DNA from: Chryseobacterium takakiae
GTDB taxonomy: Bacteria > Bacteroidota > Bacteroidia > Flavobacteriales > Weeksellaceae
Assembly: GCF_900129385.1 (NCBI RefSeq)
Contig: NZ_FQVO01000015.1
Location: 1 to 64,000, forward strand
Reading direction: 5' to 3'
Length of the DNA: 64,000 bases
The position numbers were made by a program, and so were the translations under genes. This document shows, piece by piece, positions 45,208 through 52,659 of the stretch; position 1 is the stretch's first letter; the number at the start of each line of letters is the position of its first letter. A model generated the notes under the pieces. It was not told the origin of the DNA and did not search any database. It saw nothing but the letters and a program-made list of their open reading frames with translations.

Positions 45208-45660
45208 ATGAGAAATATATTAACAGCGGTGCTTGTTATTTTAAGTTTGGTAATGTGCGGCCAAAAAAATTTTAAAAAGGCACCAGCACGAAGCAAAGAA
45301 GTAAATATGGAAACAACGGAAAATATAGAAATTGATAAACTGATTTCACAGCTACGAAATTCCATGAACTTGTATATGGAGGAAGCTTCTCCAGGATATT
45401 CTGAAAAGGATATTGATGAATGCATATTAATATTATCAGAATATTCCAAAAAGATGATTAAAACTCATTCAAAAGAAGAAGCTATGTTACTTGTAAGGAG
45501 AACGGTATTACAACTCAATACATTGAATCAGAAATGTGGCAACTCTCTGATTGAGACAGATGAAAGGGAGCGGATTGCAGGGATAATCATTTTAGTTAGT
45601 CACAAAATGGGATATAATTCAATGGATGACGATATTACAGAAGAATGGAGAGAATGGTAA
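45208..45660 (+). CDS. Small putative lipoprotein, unknown function
   Basis: The 150-residue protein has a hydrophobic start ending in Cys (NILTAVLVILSLVMCGQKN), so it may be lipid-anchored, although the lipobox LVMC is not ideal. The rest is helical and charged (DKLISQLRNSMNLYMEEASP, TVLQLNTLNQKCGNSLIETD). It is the last gene of the array behind the RHS toxin. No family is recognised; an immunity or orphan role is inferred from position only. Confidence 0.6.
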   Translation: MRNILTAVLVILSLVMCGQKNFKKAPARSKEVNMETTENIEIDKLISQLRNSMNLYMEEASPGYSEKDIDECILILSEYSKKMIKTHSKEEAMLLVRRTVLQLNTLNQKCGNSLIETDERERIAGIIILVSHKMGYNSMDDDITEEWREW

Positions 45661-45716
45661 TAATTATTTTATAACATAATAAGGAGCCTTTGGTAATGGT
45701 TTGTATTTTACTTAAT

Positions 45717-45733
45717 TGCTGAATGTTTGGTGT
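45717..45733 (+). repeat. Dispersed iteron copy
   Basis: TGCTGAATGTTTGGTGT, followed by an AGTTATTTGAATATATTGGTTATTTAA-type element from about 45742, as also happens at 27.5 and 33.5 kb. The gap to 46.0 kb holds nothing else recognised. Confidence 0.85.
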
Positions 45734-46024
45734 TTTTTTAATTTAGTTATTTGAATATATTGGTTATTTAATAATATATTTTAACAAAATCAGATTAAAT
45801 GATCTGAGTGCCAATTCTAAATTTAGAATTAGTACATTATTCATATAGACTAATTACCGGACTGAAATAATAACATTTGTATTCGAATATAAGGGATAAA
45901 TTGATGCAAAACAAAATGTCCCATTACCACAGAACGGGTCGTATTTTCACGAATAATGTTTAAAAAATATTTAATCGCATAAAATATTTTTTAAGTTTTT
46001 TAAAAAAATAATTGTATTTTTGTA

Positions 46025-46061
46025 TCAGAAATCGTGACAATTGCAGTTGCCACGATTCTGA
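46025..46061 (-). terminator. Hairpin after the tiny minus-strand gene, framed by two inward -7 elements
   Basis: TCAGA-A-ATCGTG-A-CAA (46025-46040) pairs with TTG-C-CACGAT-TCTGA (46047-46061), with one bulged A, one mismatch and a six-base loop. On the minus strand it follows the 35-codon gene and could terminate it. TATTTTTG (46015-46022, plus strand) and TATCTTTG (46072-46065, minus strand) flank it and point inward, so it may instead be an operator or start site. Confidence 0.5.
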
Positions 46062-46072
46062 AAACAAAGATA

Positions 46073-46180
46073 TTACACAATAAATGGTAGTATCAAAGTT
46101 GCAAGAGTTCCAATAAGTGCTAAAGTTGTTTGAAACTCTTTAAATACATAAATTTTTCTTAAGTTTTTTAAAATTTTCAT
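46073..46180 (-). CDS. Tiny membrane peptide (35 residues)
   Basis: The minus strand from ATG 46180-46178 encodes MKILKNLRKIYVFKEFQTTL followed by ALIGTLATLILPFIV and stops at 46075-46073. A basic amphipathic start followed by one hydrophobic helix with little else is typical of small membrane peptides, including type I toxins and membrane-anchored regulators. A consensus minus-strand promoter lies at 46519-46489 and a hairpin follows the stop. The coding frame is short, so coding status rests on composition and flanking signals. Confidence 0.5.
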   Translation of the reverse strand: MKILKNLRKIYVFKEFQTTLALIGTLATLILPFIV

Positions 46181-46335
46181 TTTATATGAATTTTTAATTT
46201 GAGGAATATATACACAGAGGGGTGCTTAAATCTCTGGATAGATTCAAATAATATACGGTCTATTTTCAATATGATCACGTCATGTTGAAAGCACAAAAAG
46301 TTTAAATCATAACTATTTATGGTTTTACAAAATTT

Positions 46336-46374
46336 AAAACTACCATCAGTTTGGCGACGACGGGTAGTTTTTTT
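46336..46374 (+). terminator. Rho-independent terminator of an unseen plus-strand transcript
   Basis: AAAACTACC (46336-46344) pairs with GGTAGTTTT (46363-46371) and is followed by T residues. No plus-strand coding gene precedes it for 600 bp, so it may end a small RNA that runs antisense to the tiny gene at 46073-46180. Confidence 0.6.
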
Positions 46375-46488
46375 ACTTATACAAAGATACGAAATATTCC
46401 CCTTGGCTATTTTTGGCTAGCTTTGATTTTGCAAAGATAAGAAGCGTTTTCCGGGTTTGCAAAAAGGTGAAATTTTCTATTAACTTTA

Positions 46489-46519
46489 CAAAGATAATCC
46501 GATTCATTCTGAAATCAAA
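46489..46519 (-). promoter_or_regulatory. Consensus minus-strand promoter, one of several TATCTTTG elements
   Basis: Read on the minus strand, TTTG (46519-46516), exactly 19 bp, then TATCTTTG (46496-46489). Further minus-strand TATCTTTG copies are at 46439-46432 (TTTG 20 bp upstream), 46389-46382 and 46072-46065. Several stacked leftward promoters serve a region whose only leftward candidate is the tiny gene. Confidence 0.6.
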
Positions 46520-46619
46520 AAGCATTAATTTTTAAATTAAGCTTCTCATGAAACCAGCTAACGTAGCGTTTTATGGTATCCCATAATTTTTTTTCCATGA
46601 TCTGTTTTAACTTTATAGC

Positions 46620-46850
46620 ATGGACATTACAAAGAAAATTCTTAGATTGCTGAAAGAAGGAAATACACAACAGCAGATTTCAGATATTTTTAAATACCAA
46701 GGTATAAAGCCGAATAGTTTATGTACGATAGAAAAATATTTGAAGCAAATAAGGGAGGATTATAAAGCAAAATCGTTATTTCATTTAGCATATATTCTCA
46801 TTGAAGAGCAATACAATTTCGAAGATGATGAAGAAGAGACAGAATTTTGA
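46620..46850 (+). CDS. Small helix-turn-helix protein
   Basis: The 76-residue protein begins DITKKILRLLKEGNTQQQIS and continues IFKYQGIKPNSLCTIEKYLK, the pattern of a LuxR-type or resolvase-type helix-turn-helix in which GNTQQQIS is the turn and CTIEKYL the recognition helix. The tail is acidic (EDDEEETEF). Similar DNA-binding minimal proteins occur on Bacteroidetes mobile elements, where they control element genes. It is encoded alone. Confidence 0.65.
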   Translation: MDITKKILRLLKEGNTQQQISDIFKYQGIKPNSLCTIEKYLKQIREDYKAKSLFHLAYILIEEQYNFEDDEEETEF

Positions 46851-46971
46851 ACTTTTATGTCTTTTTTCTTTTGATATTCCCTAAAGGCCAATCTACAATT
46901 ACCCATTTTTTGTTTGGATTTTGTTTTAAAGGTATTTGATACGACGGAATCTCTAACGTTTTAATGTATGA

Positions 46972-47009
46972 ATTTTAAAGAGCAGCTCTCCGGTTATGAA
47001 GAACTGCTC
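46972..47009 (-). terminator. Terminator of the 44-residue minus-strand gene
   Basis: On the minus strand GAGCAGTTCTTC (47009-46998) pairs with GGAGAGCTGCTC (46991-46980) over 12 bp with two G-U pairs and a six-base loop, followed by TTTAAAATTC. It lies 20 bp after the small gene. Confidence 0.7.
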
Positions 47010-47028
47010 CTGGACAGATTTATTTGTC

Positions 47029-47163
47029 CTAATCTTCTGATTCCATTCCGAAATTAAATCCGAAGAAATTAAGATTGGCTTTAAACTTCCTTTTTTTAAG
47101 GATTCCCATACCCATCAGTACTATAATTCCTGCAAAGCCGAGTGCTAAAAATGAACTGGTCAT
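47029..47163 (-). CDS. Tiny membrane protein (44 residues)
   Basis: From ATG 47163-47161 the minus strand encodes MTSSFLALGFAGIIVLMGMG then ILKKRKFKANLNFFGFNFGM and ESED. One glycine-rich membrane helix (about 4-22) is followed by a basic then Phe/Asn-rich tail. A strong 12-bp terminator follows the stop on the same strand. The composition, positive-inside layout and terminator support a real gene. Function unknown; a small membrane modulator or toxin-like peptide is possible. Confidence 0.6.
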   Translation of the reverse strand: MTSSFLALGFAGIIVLMGMGILKKRKFKANLNFFGFNFGMESED

Positions 47164-47179
47164 ATATTTATAATTAGTA

Positions 47180-47347
47180 TTAATATTTTTTAGAAGTAAA
47201 GTATTCTTTATTTATTCGTTGTAATAATACACTCATATGATAAAAAAGTAATGCATTCCCGCATAAAATAAAAAAAGTCCCCCGCTTAGCGAGAGACTCT
47301 GTCTTCACAACGAAGGTAATGTTTTTTAATATACCAACCATCTTCAT
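47180..47347 (-). other. Possible 55-codon minus-strand gene overlapping a terminator-like hairpin
   Basis: A frame from ATG 47347-47345 (MKMVGILKNITFVVKTESLA, GTFFILCGNALLFYHMSVLL) ends at 47182-47180, just before the 44-residue gene. Inside it, AGTCTCTCGC and GCGGGGGACT (minus strand, 47303-47281) form an imperfect stem followed by seven T residues, which looks like a terminator instead. The DNA is either a small gene or the end of a leftward RNA; I cannot decide. Confidence 0.3.
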
Positions 47348-48012
47348 TTTTAGCATTAAGATATTTTTAAGATTATAATGTTATTAATATGTAAGATCTA
47401 AAGGTGGTTTTTGGTCCTCTTTTGTACAAATTAGTCCGGGAGAACAATTCTTTTTCCTGATCAGTTCCTGCACCGGGGAAAACTTCTTCCGGCTCCCAAT
47501 CGGACAAAACCTAAAACGTCCTCCCCTACTCACAACAGTTTAAGTTTTGGAGTTTATTTATGTGATGGCAGTCCCGGTTAAAAAGCGAAATGCAAGTATA
47601 TTGGCATTCCTTCCCGTTGATAAAGAACATTGCTGCGCTTTAAATTCGCTTCTATTATTACTGATGGACGTACGATTTTCTTGGTGCAAATTTGAAAAAT
47701 TCTATTGTTAAAAATTCTTTGCTAATCGTTTTTTTGGGAATCCATTTTTTTGCAAAAATAAACCCACCACAAAAAAGCGACCCCGACACCCAGCGGTAGA
47801 ACCTCCCTATTTTCATCACTATAATTTTTCACGAGACATTGGCACAGAAAAGCGAATCCTCAGTAACGAAGCAAATTAAATGATCAGCGTTCTTTGACAT
47901 CACCGGGAATAGACACCAAAACACAGCATTTATTATGCTTTTAATCAGAACTACCATCTTAGAGAGAAAGCAAATTTTCCTCGAAAACAAATCAAATTTA
48001 TATTAAATAAAA
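47348..48012. other. Non-coding region, function not seen
   Basis: No convincing gene in 665 bp. The part 47440-47560 is richer in GC than its surroundings and contains runs such as GGGGAAAACTTCTTCC. An inverted copy of the AAAACGAT motif is at 47722-47741 (ATTCCCAAAAAAACGATTAG on the minus strand). The ArdC gene's promoter should lie at the right end. Confidence 0.4.
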
Positions 48013-48034
48013 TAGTTATTTAACTAATATAATT
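48013..48034 (+). promoter_or_regulatory. AGTTATTTAACT palindromic element before the ArdC gene
   Basis: TAGTTATTTAACTA followed by ATATAATT, ending 13 bp before the ATG at 48048. It belongs to the set at 27545, 33579, 45742, 49026, 49315, 49662 and 50540. A bound regulator here would cover the start of transcription. Confidence 0.6.
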
Positions 48035-48047
48035 TAAAAAAATCATT

Positions 48048-49001
48048 ATGAAAACAGCAGCAATCAAAAACAGAGAAAATGCAGCGAATGAGCCTAAACA
48101 AGATAAGTTCATTGCTAAAATTTTAGAGAATATTGATAAAGTCAATGTAAATGAATGGGAAAAATACACAAACTTAGAAGAAGCTTATCCATCAAACCTT
48201 TTTACTGGTCATCATTATAAAGGCTTCAATGTTTTAGCTCTTTTTTTTGATACAATGGCCAACGGATTTTCTACTTCCAGATATGCAACATTTAATAGTA
48301 TATCTAAAGCAGGTGGAAAACTTAAAAAGGGAGCAAAAGGATGCGTGATTGAATTTTTCAGCTTTATTTATAGGCACAAAGAAACTAAAAAAAACTATGA
48401 TATTGAGCAGGTCAATAATATGACCCCTGAACAGAGAAAGGAAATAGACAAATTACCTTGTTTAAAAAATTATGTCGTATTTAATTCTGAGTTAATCGAA
48501 AATCTCCAAGAACTTAATTTTACTGTTGATCTGGACGACGAATCTCAATTTGATGAATTTGGCGATCTTGCCAACTGCGAGTATTTTATTTATCAAATTA
48601 TTGAAAACGGAAAATTAGATATTAAATACAGCAAATCCTCTATAGCTTTTTATTCGCCAGCAAAAGATTATATTTCAATGCCTGAAAAGAGATATTTTGT
48701 TTCTGTAGCAAAATACTATTCAGTTTTGTTTCATGAAATTATACACTGGACTGGACACCGTGACAGACTTAACAGAGACTTAAAAGGAAGCCAGAACTAC
48801 GAAAGCTATTCATTTGAAGAACTAATTGCTGAAATGGGCGCGATGCTCAATTGCTTGCAATATAATGTAACGGGCGAATTTATAAACTCAGTTCGCTATT
48901 TGAAATATTGGTGTGACAGAAATAGTCATGACAGAGAAAATGCGATAAGAAAAGCATTCACTGAATCAAAAAGAGCAAAAAAATATTTAGAAAGTCTCTA
49001 A
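48048..49001 (+). CDS. ArdC-family antirestriction / ssDNA-binding zincin protein
   Basis: The 317-residue protein has an N-terminal ArdC-type ssDNA-binding domain (residues 15-140; NLFTGHHYKGFNVLALFFDT, FSTSRYATFNSISKAGGKLK, KGAKGCVIEFF) and a C-terminal zincin metallopeptidase domain with HEIIHWTGH (His229, Glu230, His233), NYESYSFEELIAEMGAMLNC. ArdC proteins enter the recipient with conjugating DNA and protect it from restriction. This fits its place on a conjugative element. It is preceded by the repeated AGTTATTTAACT element, like its neighbours, so its expression is probably tied to the same regulator. Confidence 0.92.
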   Translation: MKTAAIKNRENAANEPKQDKFIAKILENIDKVNVNEWEKYTNLEEAYPSNLFTGHHYKGFNVLALFFDTMANGFSTSRYATFNSISKAGGKLKKGAKGCVIEFFSFIYRHKETKKNYDIEQVNNMTPEQRKEIDKLPCLKNYVVFNSELIENLQELNFTVDLDDESQFDEFGDLANCEYFIYQIIENGKLDIKYSKSSIAFYSPAKDYISMPEKRYFVSVAKYYSVLFHEIIHWTGHRDRLNRDLKGSQNYESYSFEELIAEMGAMLNCLQYNVTGEFINSVRYLKYWCDRNSHDRENAIRKAFTESKRAKKYLESL

Positions 49002-49025
49002 CAACAGGATATAAAATGATTTATA

Positions 49026-49054
49026 TTAGTTATTTAATTAATATAACTAATATA
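49026..49054 (+). promoter_or_regulatory. Double AGTTAT/ATAACT element after the ArdC gene
   Basis: TTAGTTATTTAATTAATATA and ATATAACTAATATAA overlap to form an extended palindrome. It lies 25 bp after the ArdC stop and about 300 bp before the next gene. Confidence 0.5.
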
Positions 49055-49129
49055 AAATTTAGAAATTCGTGCATTAAAGTTATAATTATTACATTCTGAG
49101 AACTGCAGAAAAAAGAAGATAGAATTAAT

Positions 49130-49149
49130 AATGCCCCTTCGGGGGCATT
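49130..49149 (+). terminator. Hairpin with UUCG tetraloop
   Basis: AATGCCCC (49130-49137) pairs with GGGGCATT (49142-49149) around TTCG, giving the extra-stable cUUCGg loop. The T tract after it is weak (CTATTTCG). Probably ends the ArdC transcript. Confidence 0.7.
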
Positions 49150-49314
49150 CTATTTCGAATGTCTTTAGCAGCCCTTCACATCTACTAAATAATCTTTCGG
49201 GACAAACGGATTGCATTATGTCATAACTTTTGAGAACAAAATTTTCGCCATTATGCAGGGTTTATATTGCTCTTCCTAGCAAATTAGCAAGCAATATAAT
49301 TATACTAGTTAAAA

Positions 49315-49343
49315 TAGTTATTTAATCATTATAACCAAATAAT
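49315..49343 (+). promoter_or_regulatory. AGTTATTTAA element before the gene at 49356
   Basis: TAGTTATTTAATCATTATAA followed by CCAAATAAT ends 13 bp before the ATG, the same distance as at the ArdC gene. Confidence 0.55.
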
Positions 49344-49355
49344 AAAATAATCATT

Positions 49356-49661
49356 ATGGATCAAATATTTTTTAAAACCGGTTTTATTTTTACAACTAAC
49401 GCAGTGAATGAAGCAATGAAGGAATTTCCTCAATTTGCAGAATTCTGCATAAATTCATTAGAAAGACACAGAAGTCAGGATTGGGGAGACTTAAATGACG
49501 AAGATAAAGAAATCAATAATTACGCTCTTATAAATAAAGAAAGAGTTTTAAGCAGATATGATTTACCGGCAAATAACCAATTTCCTAATCACGTCAAAAT
49601 TTATATTATTACTGAGTGGCATCAAAGTGAAACAATAATTCTTTTCCCTTGTGAATACTAA
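49356..49661 (+). CDS. Small plasmid-associated protein, unknown function
   Basis: The 101-residue protein reads KTGFIFTTNAVNEAMKEFPQ, DWGDLNDEDKEINNYALINK, then RVLSRYD and KIYIITEWHQSETIILFPCE. This pattern (HxxxDWG, DxxxNxxAL, IITEWxxSxTxILFPxEY) belongs to a widespread family of small plasmid- or phage-borne proteins without known function. The gene is followed at once by another AGTTATATAACT element and a further small gene. Family membership is judged by pattern. Confidence 0.75.
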   Translation: MDQIFFKTGFIFTTNAVNEAMKEFPQFAEFCINSLERHRSQDWGDLNDEDKEINNYALINKERVLSRYDLPANNQFPNHVKIYIITEWHQSETIILFPCEY

Positions 49662-49689
49662 TAGTTATATAACTAAAATAACTAAATAT
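49662..49689 (+). promoter_or_regulatory. AGTTATATAACT palindrome before the gene at 49694
   Basis: TAGTTATATAACTA is a perfect palindrome, followed by AAATAACTAAATAT. It starts at the base after the previous stop codon and ends four bp before the ATG. Confidence 0.6.
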
Positions 49690-49693
49690 TTTT

Positions 49694-49960
49694 ATGAAAG
49701 TCAATATTAAGTCATTAGAAGATTTCAAAGGTATGGTTTGTAACCATAAGATTACGAATTCATTTATGATTATACAAAGCGTATCCAATTATAAAGATTC
49801 CATACTTTTAAATTGTTTGGTAAAGGTAAAAGAAGAAAAAGAAACTTATTTTGCTAACGTATCTTATTCTGTTAGCGAAGTAATTCTAACTTACGTCTAT
49901 ATTCAAGATATTATAAAGGAGAGACAGCAAATTATAGGTGTCCAATTGGAATTATTTTAA
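49694..49960 (+). CDS. Small protein of unknown function
   Basis: The 88-residue product has no signal peptide. It begins KVNIKSLEDFKGMVCNHKIT, with strands in the middle (SILLNCLVKVKEEKETYFAN) and ends QIIGVQLELF. Not recognised. It is in a row of small plasmid genes each preceded by the repeated element. Confidence 0.65.
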   Translation: MKVNIKSLEDFKGMVCNHKITNSFMIIQSVSNYKDSILLNCLVKVKEEKETYFANVSYSVSEVILTYVYIQDIIKERQQIIGVQLELF

Positions 49961-50038
49961 AGCTATATGCAGTTTTTTCATTTCATAAATTTCTATCTAA
50001 ATAACAAAATATTAAATTTATAAAATCAAAATCAAACT

Positions 50039-50506
50039 ATGAACATTAAAAAAGGATTTTATTTTTCTGCATTGATCTTTTCAAATTTATTTTACGGACA
50101 GATCGTAGCTAAAGTAATAGGCATTAAAGATGGAAATACAGTTGTTGTGCTGGATGATAATAACATTCAGAATACTTTAAGACTTGCAGAAGTAGATTGT
50201 CCTGAAAGCGGCCAGCCTTTCGGCAAGAATGCAAAACAGTTTACAAGCTCACAAGTATTTGGAAAATCTATAAAATATTATCCGATAAATTTGGATCGCT
50301 ACGGTAGAACTGTAGCTAAAGTTTATTATGAAGGAAAATATTTATCTGAAGAGTTAATTAAAGCAGGTTTAGGCTGGTGGTATTATCGTTATTCTGATGA
50401 TATGAATCTTGGAAAACTTCAAGATATTGCAAAAAATAAAAAGATAGGTTTATGGTCAGATACTAAAATTGTACCTCCATGGGAATTTAGGAAGTCAACA
50501 AACTAG
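50039..50506 (+). CDS. Exported staphylococcal-nuclease-like thermonuclease
   Basis: The 155-residue protein has a signal peptide (NIKKGFYFSALIFSNLFYGQ) and an SNase OB fold (22-150): VIGIKDGNTVVVLDDNN, LRLAEVDCPESGQPFGKNAK with the catalytic Arg and Glu, YYPINLDRYGRTVAKVYYEG with the second catalytic Arg, KAGLGWWYYRYS and KKIGLWSDTKIVPPWEFR. It cuts DNA and RNA with calcium. Such nucleases are common on plasmids of Bacteroidetes and may process DNA in the periplasm during transfer or degrade competitors' DNA. Confidence 0.92.
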   Translation: MNIKKGFYFSALIFSNLFYGQIVAKVIGIKDGNTVVVLDDNNIQNTLRLAEVDCPESGQPFGKNAKQFTSSQVFGKSIKYYPINLDRYGRTVAKVYYEGKYLSEELIKAGLGWWYYRYSDDMNLGKLQDIAKNKKIGLWSDTKIVPPWEFRKSTN

Positions 50507-50539
50507 CCTTTCATCTTATAAAAAAAATTATTAATTAAA

Positions 50540-50565
50540 TTAGTTATATAATGAATATAATTAAA
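50540..50565 (+). promoter_or_regulatory. AGTTATATAA element upstream of parA
   Basis: TTAGTTATATAATGAATATA followed by ATTAAAT, 112 bp before the parA ATG. It is a one-sided match: the right half ATAACTA is replaced by ATAATGA. Confidence 0.45.
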
Positions 50566-50676
50566 TAATTTATTTAACTTTAACCCATCAAAGAAAGAAA
50601 ATGGTCATTAAGAAATAGTACAAAAATAAAACGCACTAAATAATGAAATCAATAAAGAAAAAATTGATATTAATAA

Positions 50677-51426
50677 ATGAAAATAATTAGTATAATCACA
50701 GAGAAGGGCGGAGTAGGAAAGACAACCACTTCTATACATTTGGGAGCCTCATTTGCCGAATTGGGCTTGAAGGTTCTCTTAGTGGATTTTGACGAGCAAA
50801 GAAACTTGTCAAAAGGTTATAAAATCGAAAAATCGTTTCCTTATAATGTAAAAAACTTTCTTGATAAGACAGGGCAGTTTCGATTAACTCAAAAATTGGA
50901 AAGCTTATTTATTCTTTCCGGAAGCAGAGAAATAGCAGCTGATGATTATGAGAGAACACAATTAAGAGAACGCCTTAATTATCTGAACGAAAGATTTCCA
51001 ATTGATATAGTAATTATTGACTGCCCACCCAGCCCACTAAGCGGAAAAATGAAGTTAGGAGAAATTGCATTGTCCAGTAGTGACTATGTCATTTCCCCTA
51101 TTGAAGCAGAAGAATATTCTATTGATGGGATTAATGAATTACTACCCGAAATATTGAGGATTAAAAAAAATTACAATTCTAATTTGAATTTTTTGGGTTT
51201 TTTCTTTAATAAAGTAAATACATGGAGTAAAAGGTATAAAAAATATTCACCATTGGCCCATCAAGAAGGGAAGGGCTATTTTCTTAACACTATTGTAAGA
51301 ATTGATGAAAGTGTTGAGACAGCAAAATCTGAGGGAAAGACCGTTTTTCAAGTTGCCCCGAAATCAAGAGCAAGTGAGGATTATAAAAGTCTTGCAGAGG
51401 AAATTAACACTAAAATATTTTTATAA
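50677..51426 (+). CDS. parA: ParA-family partition ATPase
   Basis: The 249-residue protein has the deviant Walker A motif TEKGGVGKTTTSIH (residues 8-21), the A-prime strand KVLLVDFDEQRNLSKGY, and Walker B-like IDIVIIDCPPSPLSGKM, then SSDYVISPIEAEEYSIDGIN. These are the hallmarks of Soj/ParA plasmid partition ATPases, which move plasmid copies together with a centromere-binding partner. The stop codon overlaps the ATG of the next gene (TAATG), which is therefore the likely partner. It supports a low-copy plasmid. Confidence 0.94.
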   Translation: MKIISIITEKGGVGKTTTSIHLGASFAELGLKVLLVDFDEQRNLSKGYKIEKSFPYNVKNFLDKTGQFRLTQKLESLFILSGSREIAADDYERTQLRERLNYLNERFPIDIVIIDCPPSPLSGKMKLGEIALSSSDYVISPIEAEEYSIDGINELLPEILRIKKNYNSNLNFLGFFFNKVNTWSKRYKKYSPLAHQEGKGYFLNTIVRIDESVETAKSEGKTVFQVAPKSRASEDYKSLAEEINTKIFL

Positions 51427-51899
51427 TGAGCGGAAATATATTTCAGTTAGATGATTTTGATGATGAAATTAAAAATATCAAATCTAATGATACAAAAAAA
51501 CAGTTCTTAGAAGATAATGAGATTCAAAAAATTTCATTGAATATGTACAAAGATGATTGGGAGGATCTTCTTAGATATCGTACATATGTTATTACTGATC
51601 AGAAAAAAGATTTTTCACAAGCAGAAGCATTTATCTATGGCCTTAAATTACTTGATAAGAAATATAAAATCAAAAGAGGGCAGGAAAAGATTTCTTTGGA
51701 TAGAGGACGAAGAGAGGGAGAAAAACGGGAAAAAAAATCCAGTTCTATAGACTTGCCGTCGGAATGGTTAAATTTTATAAATGATTTTCTTTATCATAAA
51801 AAAATGAATGAGGGGATAATCAAATATTCCAGATTAGATATGATTTCAGAAATGATTAGTCTGATCAAACAAAAAAACAAAGAAATTCCTTGGAATTAA
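51426..51899 (+). CDS. Putative partition partner (ParB-like small protein)
   Basis: The 157-residue protein is charged, with an acidic start (SGNIFQLDDFDDEIKNIKSN) and Lys-rich remainder. It contains NMYKDDWEDLLRYRTYVITD and QAEAFIYGLKLLDKKYKIKR, which look like ribbon-helix-helix or coiled segments, and SSIDLPSEWLNFINDFLYHK at the end. It has no classical ParB motif. Translational coupling with parA and the position make it the probable centromere-binding component, as for many small plasmid partners. Confidence 0.65.
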   Translation: MSGNIFQLDDFDDEIKNIKSNDTKKQFLEDNEIQKISLNMYKDDWEDLLRYRTYVITDQKKDFSQAEAFIYGLKLLDKKYKIKRGQEKISLDRGRREGEKREKKSSSIDLPSEWLNFINDFLYHKKMNEGIIKYSRLDMISEMISLIKQKNKEIPWN

Positions 51900-52013
51900 T
51901 TGATAGCAGAATTAAACCTGAAGATCTTTTGTAGACCTGAGATATTAACCAATAAGTTAACGAATAAAAAAGTAAAATAATGTTAACTAGGGAGAGATTT
52001 TAAATTAATTATC

Positions 52014-52556
52014 ATGGCCAATAAAAATTTTAGATACGAAGCCGTTATAAAGCTTGCAAGTGGTCCTGCGGTACAATATCATAATATTAACACTGGACTG
52101 AAAAAATTTCATGTTTTTGTAAAAACCACATACAAGGATCAGTGGATTTTTTGGAAAGCCAGGAGAATTGCTACAAAAGAGATTGTAGGCACTTTTACTA
52201 ACGATACAGACATTCAAATAAAGGCCGTTAGGGTTTATCTGCCTAAACAGAGAAACAATGGAAATTCTGGCTTTTTTATGCGTGTTCCATTTTCAAGATA
52301 TAATGCAATAATTAATCGGAATTTATTTTTCTCAGATAAAGTTATTGTAGAAGCTGCAGAAGACTATTTAGTAATTAATGAACTAATTTTTAATAAAGCT
52401 ATTAATAATGCTATTACGGAATTAACTGCTTATTTTGCTGAAAAAGGTCATAAAATAGCTAATGGAGAAATAGCTATTTCAGAAATTCAGATTGAAAAAT
52501 TATTAATTTCAAAAGGTAAGAATAAAGGTACAGAACCAATGATTGATTATCCATAA
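52014..52556 (+). CDS. Protein of unknown function near the partition and rep genes
   Basis: The 180-residue protein begins ANKNFRYEAVIKLASGPAVQ and continues KKFHVFVKTTYKDQWIFWKA, AVRVYLPKQRNNGNSGFFMR, ending EIQIEKLLISKGKNKGTEPM. It is basic and alpha-beta, without signal peptide. Not recognised. The gene lies between parA/partner and the rep gene, so a role in replication, copy control or partition is possible. A weak hairpin (52555-52595) follows the stop. Confidence 0.7.
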   Translation: MANKNFRYEAVIKLASGPAVQYHNINTGLKKFHVFVKTTYKDQWIFWKARRIATKEIVGTFTNDTDIQIKAVRVYLPKQRNNGNSGFFMRVPFSRYNAIINRNLFFSDKVIVEAAEDYLVINELIFNKAINNAITELTAYFAEKGHKIANGEIAISEIQIEKLLISKGKNKGTEPMIDYP

Positions 52557-52659
52557 AAAAACCCAATCACAATAAATATGATCAGGCTTTTTGTTGAGAT
52601 TATTATCTCTTTGCATTACAAAGATACAAAAAATGGTAAAATAGATCACAAGAAATATA

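Noticed and set aside
46851..46980. Possible minus-strand peptide starting MGNCRLAFREYQ
   Set aside because: It runs antisense into the helix-turn-helix gene and has no promoter, terminator or family likeness.
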